A DNA stretch of 64,000 nucleotides, taken from positions 62,001-126,000 of the forward strand of contig NZ_QJJR01000005.1 in assembly GCF_003201605.1 (NCBI RefSeq), written 5' to 3'. Below the pieces are notes generated by a model, which saw only the letters and a list, made by a program, of their open reading frames with translations, searched no databases and was not told where the DNA came from. Source of the DNA: Streptohalobacillus salinus. Its GTDB lineage: Bacteria > Bacillota > Bacilli > Bacillales > Amphibacillaceae. Within the stretch, counting starts at the first letter, position 1. The number at the start of each line of letters is the position of its first letter. Made by a program: the position numbers and the translations under genes. Positions 17,630-27,516 of the stretch are shown here, one piece after another.

Positions 17630-18859
17630 GTGAGTATACATATCGACTATTTCTATCAACATATCGCTTTTGATTTTGAGTTAACTGATGACATTAAGCT
17701 GCAACGCGATAAACTGTCTATCCCTAAGTTGCCAAATACAGAACGATTATTTTCAATTGATAATTTATCAGCTGGAGACCGTGTTGAAGAACGCTTTTTA
17801 ATTAATGAGCATGCTGTAAAATTAACCAAAACAAATAAACAATTTTTAAAAGTATCATTAAGTAACGCTGGTGGGATGGTTCAAGCTAAAATGTGGGATA
17901 ATAACGGCGCTGTTGATAAAAACCTGCCTGCACTAACGCAACATCGTGTCTTTGATGTCGAAGGTGTTGTCGATGAGTATAATAACATCAAGTCCTTAAC
18001 AATTAATAAGCTTTCACCTGTAGAAGCTTCAATTGAGCCATTCAGCTTATTACCTTCTACAGACGAATCTTTAGAAGCATTAGCTACAGAACTTCTATTT
18101 CATATTAGTAAGATAGAACAGCCCTATCAAACTTTTGCTCATCAGACACTTAATCAATTTTGGGATGATTTTGTTCTCGCCCCTGCTGCCAAAGGATATC
18201 ATCATAACTATCTTGGCGGCCTGCTGAAACATACAGTAGGTCTACTGCGGTTCACACATTACATCACGAATCATGCCAAAGGTCCTGTAGCTGCGATTCT
18301 CACCTTGATTCAACTTGTCGAAAAAGCATATAAAAAAGAAATTTATGATTCATATAACGCACCAGAAAAAATAAACCGTCCTGTTTGGAAAGATACCATT
18401 GATCACTTATACAAGATGTTGGATGGTTTGCAAGCGTTAGGATCAGACGCAATAAACTTAAATCATCTGATCACGGCGATACTTTATCATGATTTGGGCA
18501 AGTTATTAGAATATGATTATGCAGGAAAAAGCTATCATGCTTTTTCGTTTTTATATCCTCACGCCGACAGTACGGAACTTAAATCGCGCTTACAAGGCGG
18601 AATTGGCATGGATGCAATCGGTTTACTAGTCGGACATATCCCTTACGGTGTGCTCTTATTACAAAAGATGCTCGAACAGACTCAGGTTAACCTGACACTG
18701 ACTGATATTCACCGGATTAATCACTTAATTCTTTGTCATCACGGCTTGCCCGAATGGGGTTCTTGCGTTAGACAACCTGAAACAGCTGAAGGGTTTTTGA
18801 TTCATATTGTTGATTATTTAGACAGTCGTTATGAAAATGTGGTTACCCAATCAACTTAA
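17630..18859 (+). CDS. YhaM-type 3'-5' exoribonuclease, enlarged
   Basis: A 409-residue protein with an OB-fold nucleic-acid-binding domain (about residues 48-135, FLKVSLSNAGGMVQAKMWD) and an HD phosphohydrolase domain (HHNYLGGLLKHT, AILYHDLGK, CHHGLPEWG). YhaM degrades short RNA and single-stranded DNA from the 3' end using Mn. B. subtilis YhaM is 314 residues. Here about 40 extra residues precede the OB fold, and about 50-60 are inserted between the first HD histidine and the HD pair. The start is GTG after AGAGGAG; TATAAT lies at 17597-17602. The prsA-yhaM-yhaN neighbourhood supports the call. Confidence 0.85.
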   Translation: MSIHIDYFYQHIAFDFELTDDIKLQRDKLSIPKLPNTERLFSIDNLSAGDRVEERFLINEHAVKLTKTNKQFLKVSLSNAGGMVQAKMWDNNGAVDKNLPALTQHRVFDVEGVVDEYNNIKSLTINKLSPVEASIEPFSLLPSTDESLEALATELLFHISKIEQPYQTFAHQTLNQFWDDFVLAPAAKGYHHNYLGGLLKHTVGLLRFTHYITNHAKGPVAAILTLIQLVEKAYKKEIYDSYNAPEKINRPVWKDTIDHLYKMLDGLQALGSDAINLNHLITAILYHDLGKLLEYDYAGKSYHAFSFLYPHADSTELKSRLQGGIGMDAIGLLVGHIPYGVLLLQKMLEQTQVNLTLTDIHRINHLILCHHGLPEWGSCVRQPETAEGFLIHIVDYLDSRYENVVTQST

Positions 18860-18891
18860 TCACAAAACATACCAAAACACACGAATATATT

Positions 18892-18940
18892 AAAAAAGAC
18901 CCGAAAGCGTGGACCTTAACTGGCCGTTGTTTTCGGGTCT
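18892..18940. terminator. Hairpin terminator between convergent yhaM and gbsR-like genes
   Basis: AGACCCGAAA (18897-18906) pairs perfectly with TTTCGGGTCT (18931-18940) around a 24-base loop. On the minus strand TTTTTAATA follows, favouring use by the minus-strand gene; the plus-strand tail is weaker. Confidence 0.6.
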
Positions 18941-19089
18941 ATTCCTATTCTGCTCAACTATTTATAATGATTTTTACCGATTTTATCCAACCGTTCATAT
19001 TGTTCTTCTCCCACAACCCAAAGGCTGTAATACGATTTGATTCAAGGAAACAATGATTTTACGTAACTAGTATTCATCGATCCATACAA

Positions 19090-19641
19090 TCACTCGTCAA
19101 GTTCTTTTGGAATCAACTCAAATATTTCGCCTGACTCGACAACTTTAATAAAACGCATCAGCCAACGGTAATAATTCTGCGCATATTTTAACCGATCAAT
19201 ATCTCGGTCAATTTTTTCTAATAGGACTGTATCATGAATCGATGATTGAATCTTTCGTAGTGCGGAAATTGCTTCTTCCGCTTCTTCAATATTTGATTCC
19301 GTGTGATGGCGCCACCGATTACTAAATAATGAGGTAAATGACTTATACCAATCTTCTTCTGATTTATATAAATCTTTACGTTCACCTTTTTTAAATGCAG
19401 GCTCAACCATCTTCATTTCTGTGAGCGCTCGCACACCTGTTGACATACTTGTCTTGCTCATACCTAGCGCTTCGCGCATTTGATCAAGTGTCATTGGCTC
19501 ATCGCTAAAAAATATCTTTCCATATAACCGACCAATGGATGGCGTCATCCCATATAAATTTATGTTCTTCGCAATCACCTGAATAAACCGATCAATTGTT
19601 TCATCATACAACGCATATTCTTGATCAAGGGTATCGTTCAT
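19090..19641 (-). CDS. GbsR/MarR-type transcriptional regulator
   Basis: A 183-residue winged-helix regulator close in length to B. subtilis GbsR (180). The recognition region reads PMTLDQMREALGMSKTSMST (about residues 52-71), then KKGERKDLYKSEEDW in the wing. Such proteins sense choline or related compounds. No gbsA or gbsB lies nearby; instead the gene follows yhaN by only 48 bases and may be its operon partner. ATG 19641 has GGAGGATTGACA before it. It is a paralogue of the regulator at 15844. Confidence 0.82.
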   Translation of the reverse strand: MNDTLDQEYALYDETIDRFIQVIAKNINLYGMTPSIGRLYGKIFFSDEPMTLDQMREALGMSKTSMSTGVRALTEMKMVEPAFKKGERKDLYKSEEDWYKSFTSLFSNRWRHHTESNIEEAEEAISALRKIQSSIHDTVLLEKIDRDIDRLKYAQNYYRWLMRFIKVVESGEIFELIPKELDE

Positions 19642-19689
19642 TGTCAATCCTCCATTTCAAACGACCTACTCATCCCAAAAAATATAACT

Positions 19690-22518
19690 TTAAGTTAATT
19701 CAAACAGCTGACAATAATCGCTGCTTACTTCTTCATTAGTAAAATAAAAAATTTGAGTCGTATATGTCGATAAATAGTTTATTAGTGCTTTCTTTCGCTC
19801 TGGGTCAAAGTGAACAAAACTATCGTCAATCAACGTTGGCAGCTGCATCTGGTCTTTTAGTGCATAGGCAACAGAAAACCTTAAGGCCGTTGCCAACTGA
19901 TCAAGCGTTCCTTGTGATAATACATAAACAGCTAGCTTCTTCTCACCGTCAATTACGACGAATTGTTGACTAACATCATCAAATTGAATTGCTTGGTAAC
20001 GTCCCTTAGTCATGCATTTGAACAAATCGCTCGCTGACTCAAGAATGATTGGTAAGTAAGCCGTTTGAAATGCAATTTTTGTTTTTAACAGTGCATCATA
20101 GCTTAACTTATAGACAAGATATTGTTTTGCTTGTTGGTTAAATGCTTCACGATGGGCACTATATTTGAATTTCAGGTTACGCATCGCTGATGATGTTTCC
20201 AATTGATTAATGCTAACGTTAAGATTAGCAATTTTTTCTCTAAGCTGATCAATCATTTCTTCTAAAACAATTGTATCATTTTTTAATGTTTGTATTTCTG
20301 TTTTTAAAACCGCTTCATTCAGCGAAAAATCTTCTAACAGTGATTCTACCTTCTCATCACTCAACCTTAATAACAACCGCGTTTCAATGTCGCGTTGCTT
20401 TTCCAAAAGTTCTTCTTTTTCTTTTGTCTTTTGATAGTGATGGGTAAACATTTGCTCGTTGTGCACGGCTTTTTTCGCAAACCAATCGTCTAATGATTGA
20501 CTTAGTGGAGTAACTTCTGTAGTTACTCTATTTAAATCATTGCTTATCGCTTCTAGACGTGCAACAACTTCCTTTTCTTCCTGCTTTTTATGAACGAGCT
20601 CCACCCATTGGCGACGTAATATTTCTAGGTGATGGGTGACAGATTCAGTGGGATAGTTATCAACCCATCCTTTACTGTCATCAAGAAAGGCTTCTATCGT
20701 TTCATCAATTGTTTTAAGTTCCAATGATCGATTGATAAGTTTCTCATGATCTTGCTGAACTGTTTTCAAAACCGCCATCAACTCTGCCCGTGCACCAATT
20801 GGCGTCGCCTTTAAAAAAGGGAACCGGGTTAAATAGTCCGTGATTGCTTCGTTAAGTCGCATTTGTTTTTCTTTAATAATTTCAAGCGCTAATTCTTTTT
20901 GTTGCAGGTTTTGTTCAAAGCTTTCCCATTCATAAGTTAGACGCTCTAGTTTAGGTTTAGCCGATTTATGCTGTTCCAAAACCTCAAAATCATGAGTTGA
21001 CCTATCTTTTTCGATTGATTCCGATTTTTTTTCTGCAAAAACATTGCTCGTAGAAAGATACGCAAGAACACGGTTGATTATTCCATAAAAAACCAGCAAA
21101 CTCAGCATCACCAGTGGTGACAAATATTCAAATGCATACAATAGACTCGATATAATGACAAACAATAAACCCACCGCTAGATCGAGCCGTTGATTTAGAA
21201 ATGGTTTATCTCTCTGTGATTCAGTTTGACTCAGATGCTTTTCCAATAATCGTTCTCTCGTTTCACTTAACACGAGGGGTTCTAGTTCGTGGATCTGATG
21301 CGTGATTGTATCACCCGTCACTGCCAAATTCTTCAGTTCCGAAATAACTTCAGCATAATTATCACTTAATTGCCGATGCGTTTGGTCTAAACGTTCGAGA
21401 TCTTTTTCAATACCATAATCTAGTTTAAGTTCAGCAATCGCTTCAACAGTTAGATCGACAGATAGTATCTCCATCTGTTGGTTTATTCGACTGGTGACCT
21501 CAGCTAATTCTGCTTTTTTTGATTGTTTAGTTGCCAATAACTCACGTATTTCAGATTCCTGATTAACATAGCTATGTAACGCCGCTTCATGAGTTTTTGA
21601 TACCTGCTCTTTTTCAAGTAATGTTTTTCTTTTTTTGACTGCAGCTTGTTGATGCAAGAGAGATTGCCTTTCTGTTTCAAGCGGCTCGATCGCTTCAACT
21701 AACTCGTCAACAGCCTTTTTTTCTTCTTCTGAGATGGCTTTTATGTTTAGACTTTCAATTTTCGCTTTATTAATATGGTATGTCTCAAATAGACCATAAG
21801 CATTTAACAAACTTTCTGCCGTTTCACGCGCCTCTTTTTTTTCTGATAATGCTTGATATGTTTCTTTCAACTCACGGTCCAACCCCTGTCTATCATCCAG
21901 GTAGCGTTGGTATGCTTCTTCCTCACTCGCCAACCGCTCTAGCTGCAGCTTTTCATCTTCAAGTTGAGATAGGTGCTGATTGAGGACTGGATTCGTCCCT
22001 CGCTTTTTAAATAAATCATCAATTTTTTGTTTTAGTTTCTTCTCTGCGTGATAAATCGCATCCGTTCCTGACATACTGATACTCAGCAGTAATTCACCGA
22101 TATCTTCAGGTTTTATATTTGTGTCTTGTTGTAAAGCAAACACATCAAAATGATAAACACGATCAAAGAGTTCCCGACTGACACCGGGCAAATGGTTCTT
22201 ATAGAAATCGTTGCAAATGGTGCCATGTTGATCCGTCACAACGAGTTGGTGTGTATCACGTTCGGTACGCTCTAACACATATTTTTCTCCATTTACTGCT
22301 ACAGTTAAGCTCCCACCAAAAATCGTTTTCACTAACGGTTGATATTTTATTAACTCAGCTTTTGTCAGCCCAAATAAAATATAGGTCATAAAATATCGCA
22401 AGGTTGATTTCCCTGACTCGTTCATGCCTTTAAAGACAACGAGCGGGGAATCATCAATTTCAAAAGACTGTTGATACAGCTTACCGAAACCGTATATTTT
22501 AATTTTAGTTATTCTCAT
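19690..22518 (-). CDS. yhaN: SbcC-like ATPase YhaN
   Basis: A 942-residue SMC/Rad50-like protein. The N-terminal Walker A is GMNESGKST (about residues 28-36). Long coiled coils occupy most of residues 160-850, with a short hydrophobic stretch near 440-490. The C terminus carries the signature-like LSQGTLDQLATALR and Walker B LPTLIDDSFVHFD. With the YhaO nuclease it should act as a Mre11-Rad50-like DNA end-processing pair. GGGGGAGGAAATTA precedes ATG 22518, and the start overlaps the end of yhaO by 14 bases. The hydrophobic segment inside the coil is also seen in YhaN relatives. Confidence 0.88.
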   Translation of the reverse strand: MRITKIKIYGFGKLYQQSFEIDDSPLVVFKGMNESGKSTLRYFMTYILFGLTKAELIKYQPLVKTIFGGSLTVAVNGEKYVLERTERDTHQLVVTDQHGTICNDFYKNHLPGVSRELFDRVYHFDVFALQQDTNIKPEDIGELLLSISMSGTDAIYHAEKKLKQKIDDLFKKRGTNPVLNQHLSQLEDEKLQLERLASEEEAYQRYLDDRQGLDRELKETYQALSEKKEARETAESLLNAYGLFETYHINKAKIESLNIKAISEEEKKAVDELVEAIEPLETERQSLLHQQAAVKKRKTLLEKEQVSKTHEAALHSYVNQESEIRELLATKQSKKAELAEVTSRINQQMEILSVDLTVEAIAELKLDYGIEKDLERLDQTHRQLSDNYAEVISELKNLAVTGDTITHQIHELEPLVLSETRERLLEKHLSQTESQRDKPFLNQRLDLAVGLLFVIISSLLYAFEYLSPLVMLSLLVFYGIINRVLAYLSTSNVFAEKKSESIEKDRSTHDFEVLEQHKSAKPKLERLTYEWESFEQNLQQKELALEIIKEKQMRLNEAITDYLTRFPFLKATPIGARAELMAVLKTVQQDHEKLINRSLELKTIDETIEAFLDDSKGWVDNYPTESVTHHLEILRRQWVELVHKKQEEKEVVARLEAISNDLNRVTTEVTPLSQSLDDWFAKKAVHNEQMFTHHYQKTKEKEELLEKQRDIETRLLLRLSDEKVESLLEDFSLNEAVLKTEIQTLKNDTIVLEEMIDQLREKIANLNVSINQLETSSAMRNLKFKYSAHREAFNQQAKQYLVYKLSYDALLKTKIAFQTAYLPIILESASDLFKCMTKGRYQAIQFDDVSQQFVVIDGEKKLAVYVLSQGTLDQLATALRFSVAYALKDQMQLPTLIDDSFVHFDPERKKALINYLSTYTTQIFYFTNEEVSSDYCQLFELT

Positions 22519-23731
22519 TAATTTCCTCCCCCACAAGGATCGCTTTAACTACAGCTAAAGCTTCTTCTTCTATTTCAATTTCTTCTTCAGTCGTTAACTC
22601 ATCTAGGAAATGCCGGGCCCGTTGATGGCGCCAGAGTGATCCCTTTGATTCATTTAGCAAGTCTGTATTAATATTCTCTCCTAAAGTTTTTAAAAAAGGA
22701 TCATTAACTGTTTTGTTTTTTTCAGCATGGACGTTTAGTTTAATATCAATAATGTACGACCAATCTTCTCGATTGATCTGACCCTCATTGAATACATTGA
22801 TGATATCTTCAATATCTGTATAAGCATCACCTTGAAAAAGATTAGCTGTCACATTTTTTAATGTGATCGTGTACAACGTCTTCTCCTGTGACTCAGGTAT
22901 ATTTTCTAGCAAAATACTATAAAGCTGACTAAAAGAAGTCATCTCGTCAACTGCAATGTCAACGTTAACAAATTTTAGCACTTGTAGTGGATGAAACGTT
23001 AGTGTTGTTGTCGTATCTGTTAGTTCAACAATATAACACCCTTTTTCTCCCGTTTCTTTCTTTGAACCCCCTTGAATATTACCAGGATAAACAACAAACG
23101 GATTTTCACTTAATGTCAGCCGTTTATGAATATGACCAAGCGCCCAGTAGTCAAAACCGGCATCCTTTAATTGTTGGAGTTGAAACGGTGCATATGGGGC
23201 ATGTTCTTCATAGCCACCTGCACTACCATGTAGCATGCCAATATGATAAGGAACATGATCAGCGTATTTAAATTCAGTAGCCATGTTTTCTTTCACTGCG
23301 CGTTCTTCGTAGCTAAAGCCATGAATTCTCACAAGTGGTTCTTGATTACGTTGATAATAAAAAGAAGTAACTTTTTGACGAGAAAAGACATGACAATGTT
23401 CAATATCAGAAAAGTGCTGCTTGATTGTTTGATTATAATCGTGATTACCAAAACTAATGTATGACGTAATCTCTTTCTCACTTAATTTATGTAATAGTTG
23501 TTTAAAGCGAACCTCAGCATACAACGAAGGATAGACCTGATCAAAAATATCACCAACAAATAAGACAAAGTCAACTTGTTCATCGATTGCTAAATTAATT
23601 AATCGTTCTAGTGCAATAAAGGTGCTGTTTTTGATTGCTTCATAGATTGAAGGTGATACACGTTGTATCCCTTTAAATGGTCGGTCTAAGTGTAGATCAG
23701 CCGTATGAATAAATCGGACAGTAGGTCGCAT
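22505..23731 (-). CDS. yhaO: Metallophosphoesterase DNA exonuclease YhaO
   Basis: A 408-residue SbcD/Mre11-like phosphoesterase. Metal ligands are visible in order: FIHTADLHLDRPF, FVGDIFDQ, SFGNHDYN, GMLHGS and GHIHKR. It is expected to be the nuclease partner of YhaN. The C-terminal half is the capping and partner-binding region. Overlap with yhaN and the same order in B. subtilis support a complex. Confidence 0.9.
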   Translation of the reverse strand: MRPTVRFIHTADLHLDRPFKGIQRVSPSIYEAIKNSTFIALERLINLAIDEQVDFVLFVGDIFDQVYPSLYAEVRFKQLLHKLSEKEITSYISFGNHDYNQTIKQHFSDIEHCHVFSRQKVTSFYYQRNQEPLVRIHGFSYEERAVKENMATEFKYADHVPYHIGMLHGSAGGYEEHAPYAPFQLQQLKDAGFDYWALGHIHKRLTLSENPFVVYPGNIQGGSKKETGEKGCYIVELTDTTTTLTFHPLQVLKFVNVDIAVDEMTSFSQLYSILLENIPESQEKTLYTITLKNVTANLFQGDAYTDIEDIINVFNEGQINREDWSYIIDIKLNVHAEKNKTVNDPFLKTLGENINTDLLNESKGSLWRHQRARHFLDELTTEEEIEIEEEALAVVKAILVGEEINENN

Positions 23732-23804
23732 CGTTTCATCTCCCTTCCTTTCTATATTGTACCAAAGAACACATGTTTTCTACAGAACGTTTCAAAAAAA
23801 CCTA

Positions 23805-23838
23805 ATAAAAAGTGCATGCCCCCTGTCGAGGCATGCAC
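23805..23838 (-). terminator. Terminator of the yhaQ-yhaP operon
   Basis: GTGCATGCC (23812-23820) pairs with GGCATGCAC (23830-23838), followed on the minus strand by TTTTTATTAGG. It lies 17 bases past the yhaP stop. Confidence 0.82.
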
Positions 23839-23855
23839 CGTTTTAGTACCTTCGT

Positions 23856-25121
23856 TTACTTATCTTTTTTCCCAAGTTGTAACGCATGTTTAAAGTCTTT
23901 CAATTTAACACCTGTACCATACATCAAGACACCGCCACGATATATTTTCGCACCGAGATAACCTAACACTGCAATTGTCGCTACAAGAATTCCAATACTC
24001 AACATAACTTCATAGAATGGTATATTTAGTAGCCCCACACGTAAAAACATTACCAGTGGTGCAAAGAATGGAATGAATGATGTGATTCTAATAATCTCAG
24101 AATCCGGCATATCTAAACCAAACATTGACAGCATGAAGGCGATAATGACAAGTATAATCACCGGGAACATTAATTGTCCAACATCTTCCATTCGACTTAC
24201 CAAAGAACCGAGCATCGCTGAAAGTGTGGCATACAATAAGTAACCTAACAAGAAAAATACAATCGCATAAATATAGGTTGCGACTGGAATATCATTAAAA
24301 CCAAAGAATTCAAAGAATTCTGCATCAAGATCTGCTTGACGTTGTTCGATCATAAAGAAAGCCGCTAATATTAAGATGCTAATTTGTGTTAACCCTAGCA
24401 GTGCAATCCCACTTATTTTGGCAAACATCTGTGACACAGGTGACGAGCTCGAAATAAGAATTTCCATGACGCGTGATGTCTTTTCGTTAGCGACATCTGT
24501 TGCGATCATCTGTCCATATGTCAGCACAGCAAAGTAAAGTAAGAATAACATCGCATAGACCAGTCCCCGTGCACCACTTACTTCTTCTTCAGTGCGTTGT
24601 TCTGAACCGCCAGGTGACTCAATCGCTGCTGTTTCAAAATTGACCGGTTCATAAATTTCGTTAATAACAGCTTGACTGATCCCTGCTTCCTCAGTTAGTG
24701 CAACAACTTTGATTTGTTGGAGCTGTTGATTAATATCATACTCTAAACTATTATTTAATAGCTGTTCAGTATAAAAAGTTGCCTGAAAAGGGGCACCTTC
24801 CGTGATATGCAATACTGCTGCATACTCACCATCAATGACTTGTGTCTGTACGTCTTCAAGTCCATTATCAACCTGTTGGTATTGAAAATGACTGAACTCT
24901 TCACCAGTCATTTCAATTAACATTGTTCCGACACGATTCGTTTCGTCTACAATCGCAACAACATCTGTCTCCTCTTCACCTGAATCAAATAAACTGATGA
25001 TGCGATCAATATTGCCAATTGCAAATATAAACACAAGAAAAATTGCCGTTGTGATCATAAACGATTTTGATTTAAATCTGGTCATGAATGTTTGTGCTAA
25101 AACAACCCAAAATTTAAACAT
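23856..25121 (-). CDS. yhaP: ABC transporter permease, YhaP/NatB-like
   Basis: A 421-residue protein with an N-terminal membrane segment, an extracellular domain of about 140 residues, and five to six C-terminal membrane segments, the ABC-2 exporter layout. NatB-like proteins with this topology export sodium or other compounds. The annotated frame extends to a GTG 9 bases upstream that is part of the AGGTGAG ribosome binding site, so ATG 25121 is preferred. It overlaps yhaQ by 8 bases. Substrate unknown. Confidence 0.85.
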   Translation of the reverse strand: MFKFWVVLAQTFMTRFKSKSFMITTAIFLVFIFAIGNIDRIISLFDSGEEETDVVAIVDETNRVGTMLIEMTGEEFSHFQYQQVDNGLEDVQTQVIDGEYAAVLHITEGAPFQATFYTEQLLNNSLEYDINQQLQQIKVVALTEEAGISQAVINEIYEPVNFETAAIESPGGSEQRTEEEVSGARGLVYAMLFLLYFAVLTYGQMIATDVANEKTSRVMEILISSSSPVSQMFAKISGIALLGLTQISILILAAFFMIEQRQADLDAEFFEFFGFNDIPVATYIYAIVFFLLGYLLYATLSAMLGSLVSRMEDVGQLMFPVIILVIIAFMLSMFGLDMPDSEIIRITSFIPFFAPLVMFLRVGLLNIPFYEVMLSIGILVATIAVLGYLGAKIYRGGVLMYGTGVKLKDFKHALQLGKKDK

Positions 25122-26013
25122 AGCTCTCACCTACCTTTTCAATAAAGATATCGTTCAATGAAGGCTCCAATAAGTCAAATTTGCGCACAAATCCCTTATC
25201 TTGGATAGCTGTTAAAATAGTTTGTGAAACAGATTCATCTTCTATCTGCAAACGGACGCCCTCTGTGACTTCTTTTGCTTTTAATACACCCGGAATCTCA
25301 CTTAAGAAATCCAAGTTGAAATCAGCATGAATTAATAAATTCTTTTTACCGAAACCACGTTTGATGTCTGTCAAAGCACCGTGCACGATTGGTCGACCAT
25401 TTTGCATAATACATAAATGTTCACATAATTCCTCAACCGTACTCATTTGATGTGATGAAAAAACGATTGTCGTACCTTTGTTCTTCAACTCAATGACTGC
25501 ATCTTTTAATAATTCAACATTAACCGGGTCAAGCCCAGAAAATGGTTCATCGAGAATAAGTAATTTAGGCTGATTAATTACACTAGAGATAAATTGAATT
25601 TTTTGTTGGTTACCTTTTGATAATTCTTCAACCTTTTTCTCTAAATAGCCTTCAATTTTAAAACGCTCTAACCAATAATTGAGTTCTTTTATTACCTTTT
25701 TCTTATCCATACCTCGCAGTCTTCCCAAGTATACCATTTGTTCTTTCACTTTCATTTTTGGATACAATCCGCGCTCTTCAGGCAAATAACCAATGTAATC
25801 CGTTTTAGAATAATCGATTACTTCATCATTCCAACGGATTTTCCCTTCTGTTTGATCAATTAATCCTAAAATCATTCGAAAAGTCGTTGTTTTACCTGCC
25901 CCGTTTGCTCCAAGGAAGCCGAATATTTCCCCTTCTGGGATCTTAAGCGACAATTGATCTACAGCGGTAAATTTTCCGAATTTCTTTGTGACATTGTCAA
26001 TCTGTAGCACCAT
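25114..26013 (-). CDS. yhaQ: ABC transporter ATP-binding protein, YhaQ/NatA-like
   Basis: A 299-residue ABC ATPase with Walker A GANGAGKTT (about residues 35-43), signature LSKGNQQK and Walker B LLILDEPF. The C-terminal extension of about 80 residues (LLEPSLNDIFIE) is typical of DUF4162-bearing ATPases of the NatA group. Partner of the overlapping permease. It is the last gene of the yha-type block; beyond it gene order switches to the crh-whiA block. Confidence 0.88.
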   Translation of the reverse strand: MVLQIDNVTKKFGKFTAVDQLSLKIPEGEIFGFLGANGAGKTTTFRMILGLIDQTEGKIRWNDEVIDYSKTDYIGYLPEERGLYPKMKVKEQMVYLGRLRGMDKKKVIKELNYWLERFKIEGYLEKKVEELSKGNQQKIQFISSVINQPKLLILDEPFSGLDPVNVELLKDAVIELKNKGTTIVFSSHQMSTVEELCEHLCIMQNGRPIVHGALTDIKRGFGKKNLLIHADFNLDFLSEIPGVLKAKEVTEGVRLQIEDESVSQTILTAIQDKGFVRKFDLLEPSLNDIFIEKVGESYV

Positions 26014-26143
26014 AACATTGCTCCTCTCATCTTATCGGCGTTTTACGCCTTTAATTATTCCGTTATCGTCTGTTACGCACACGTTCTATTGTAACGGAAA
26101 CGAATTCAAATAACTAGTGGATTCCTACATATTTTCATATATG

Positions 26144-26180
26144 TAAAAAATCAGTAATACCGATTACGGTATTACTGATT
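26144..26180 (-). terminator. Terminator of crh
   Basis: ATCAGTAATACC (26150-26161) pairs with GGTATTACTGAT (26168-26179), extendable by one pair inside and one outside. TTTTTTACAT follows on the minus strand. Confidence 0.87.
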
Positions 26181-26204
26181 AAGACGAAAAATATTACGAA
26201 ACAG

Positions 26205-26459
26205 TTACGTTTTCTCTAAAAAATCAACTAATCTTTCAATAGCTTCTTCTTCATCTGCACCTTCAGCTGTCAGAGTAATTGTTTCACCACTTGTGATAGC
26301 CAAACTTAAAAGGCCCATTATACTTTTCGCATTCACACGACGTTCACGCTTTTCCAGAAAGATTTCTGACGCAAAGCTATTCGTTGTTTGAACGAATTCT
26401 GAAGCTGATCGTGCTTGCAATCCAGGTTCAACTTTAACGACTACTCTTTTTTCAATCAT
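26205..26459 (-). CDS. crh: Catabolite repression HPr-like protein Crh
   Basis: An 84-residue HPr-fold protein. Position 15, the phosphorylated histidine in HPr, is glutamine (PGLQARSA), while the regulatory serine 46 is kept in NAKSIMGLLSL. That pair of features defines Crh: it cannot carry sugar-PTS phosphate but, when HprK phosphorylates Ser46, acts as a CcpA co-repressor. A much longer frame is open upstream, but AAGGGAG before ATG 26459 marks the start. It follows whiA by 91 bases, as in B. subtilis. HprK is encoded in this window. Confidence 0.93.
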   Translation of the reverse strand: MIEKRVVVKVEPGLQARSASEFVQTTNSFASEIFLEKRERRVNAKSIMGLLSLAITSGETITLTAEGADEEEAIERLVDFLEKT

Positions 26460-26550
26460 CCCACTAGCTCCCTTCGGCTCATCATTCAGCGTACCTGCTA
26501 ACATATTCGTAGTATACCCATAAACGCTAAACATTAATCTCCGTGTTTTG

Positions 26551-27507
26551 CTAGTCCTTTGCCTTTTCAACAATAAATTCACCACGTAATTGATCAGCAA
26601 ATTGATCAATTTTTTTCAAGCGGTGATTGACACCTGATTTACTGATTTTTGAACCACTCACTAATTCCCCCAGCTCTTTCAAAGACACATCCTGATGTTC
26701 GACACGTAAGCGTGCGATTTCTTGCAATTTATCGGGTAACGCTTGAAGTCCCGTTGTTTTATCAATGAATTTAATGTTTTCTACCTGTCGAAAGGCTGCC
26801 CCAATTGTTTTGTTTAAGTTCGCTGTTTCACAGTTCACCAAACGGTTCACTGAATTTCGCATATCACGCATAATTCGAACATCTTCAAACTTGAGCAATG
26901 CTTGGTGAGCACCTGTATAGTTAAGGAATTCTGTGATCTTCTCGGCTTCCTTTATATATGATATATAACCGTTTCTCCGTTCTAAAATTCGAGCATGTAA
27001 ATCAAAATCATTCATTAACTGACAAAGCGCTTCATTGTGTTCCTCGTAACTATTTGCAATCTCTAAATGATAAGAGGATGTTTCAGGATTATTAATTGAA
27101 CCTCCCGCTAAAAAGGCGCCTCTTAAATAAGCTCGTCTACAACATTTCTTCTTTAAATACTTATCAGATATGGTACGAACAAATTGAAAAGGTTCTCTTA
27201 AAATATCCAGATCCTCCAAAATCTCTTTAGCTCCATCTTCTATTCGAACAATGTATACATTATTTTTTTTTAATTTCATTTTTTTTCGTACCAATAGTTT
27301 TATCGGATGCGGATAAAGTGCCTTAATCATGACGTAAATACGTCTTGCGATGGCTGCGTTTTCCGTTTGCACATCGAGTACATATGAGAATCTCGCAATC
27401 GACACTGCCCCATTCATCCGAATCAATGCCGCTAATTCCGCTTCTTGACAACAATTTTTATTATCAAGTTGCGTCATTTCTTTTTTTATTTCTGAAGCAA
27501 AAGACAT
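26551..27507 (-). CDS. whiA: DNA-binding protein WhiA
   Basis: A 318-residue protein starting [13 protein letters not shown], with two LAGLIDADG-type subdomains ([21 protein letters not shown]-like region) and a C-terminal helix-turn-helix ([20 protein letters not shown]). WhiA affects division and sporulation; in B. subtilis it influences chromosome segregation. ATG 27507 has AAAGGTGAG upstream. Part of the rapZ-yvcK-whiA operon with tiny gaps. Confidence 0.94.
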   Translation of the reverse strand: MSFASEIKKEMTQLDNKNCCQEAELAALIRMNGAVSIARFSYVLDVQTENAAIARRIYVMIKALYPHPIKLLVRKKMKLKKNNVYIVRIEDGAKEILEDLDILREPFQFVRTISDKYLKKKCCRRAYLRGAFLAGGSINNPETSSYHLEIANSYEEHNEALCQLMNDFDLHARILERRNGYISYIKEAEKITEFLNYTGAHQALLKFEDVRIMRDMRNSVNRLVNCETANLNKTIGAAFRQVENIKFIDKTTGLQALPDKLQEIARLRVEHQDVSLKELGELVSGSKISKSGVNHRLKKIDQFADQLRGEFIVEKAKD

Positions 27508-27516
27508 GACACACAC

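Noticed and set aside
19690-23731. YhaO-YhaN pair considered as an anti-phage nuclease-ATPase system
   Set aside because: The pair, its overlap and its neighbours match the B. subtilis housekeeping yhaO-yhaN genes.
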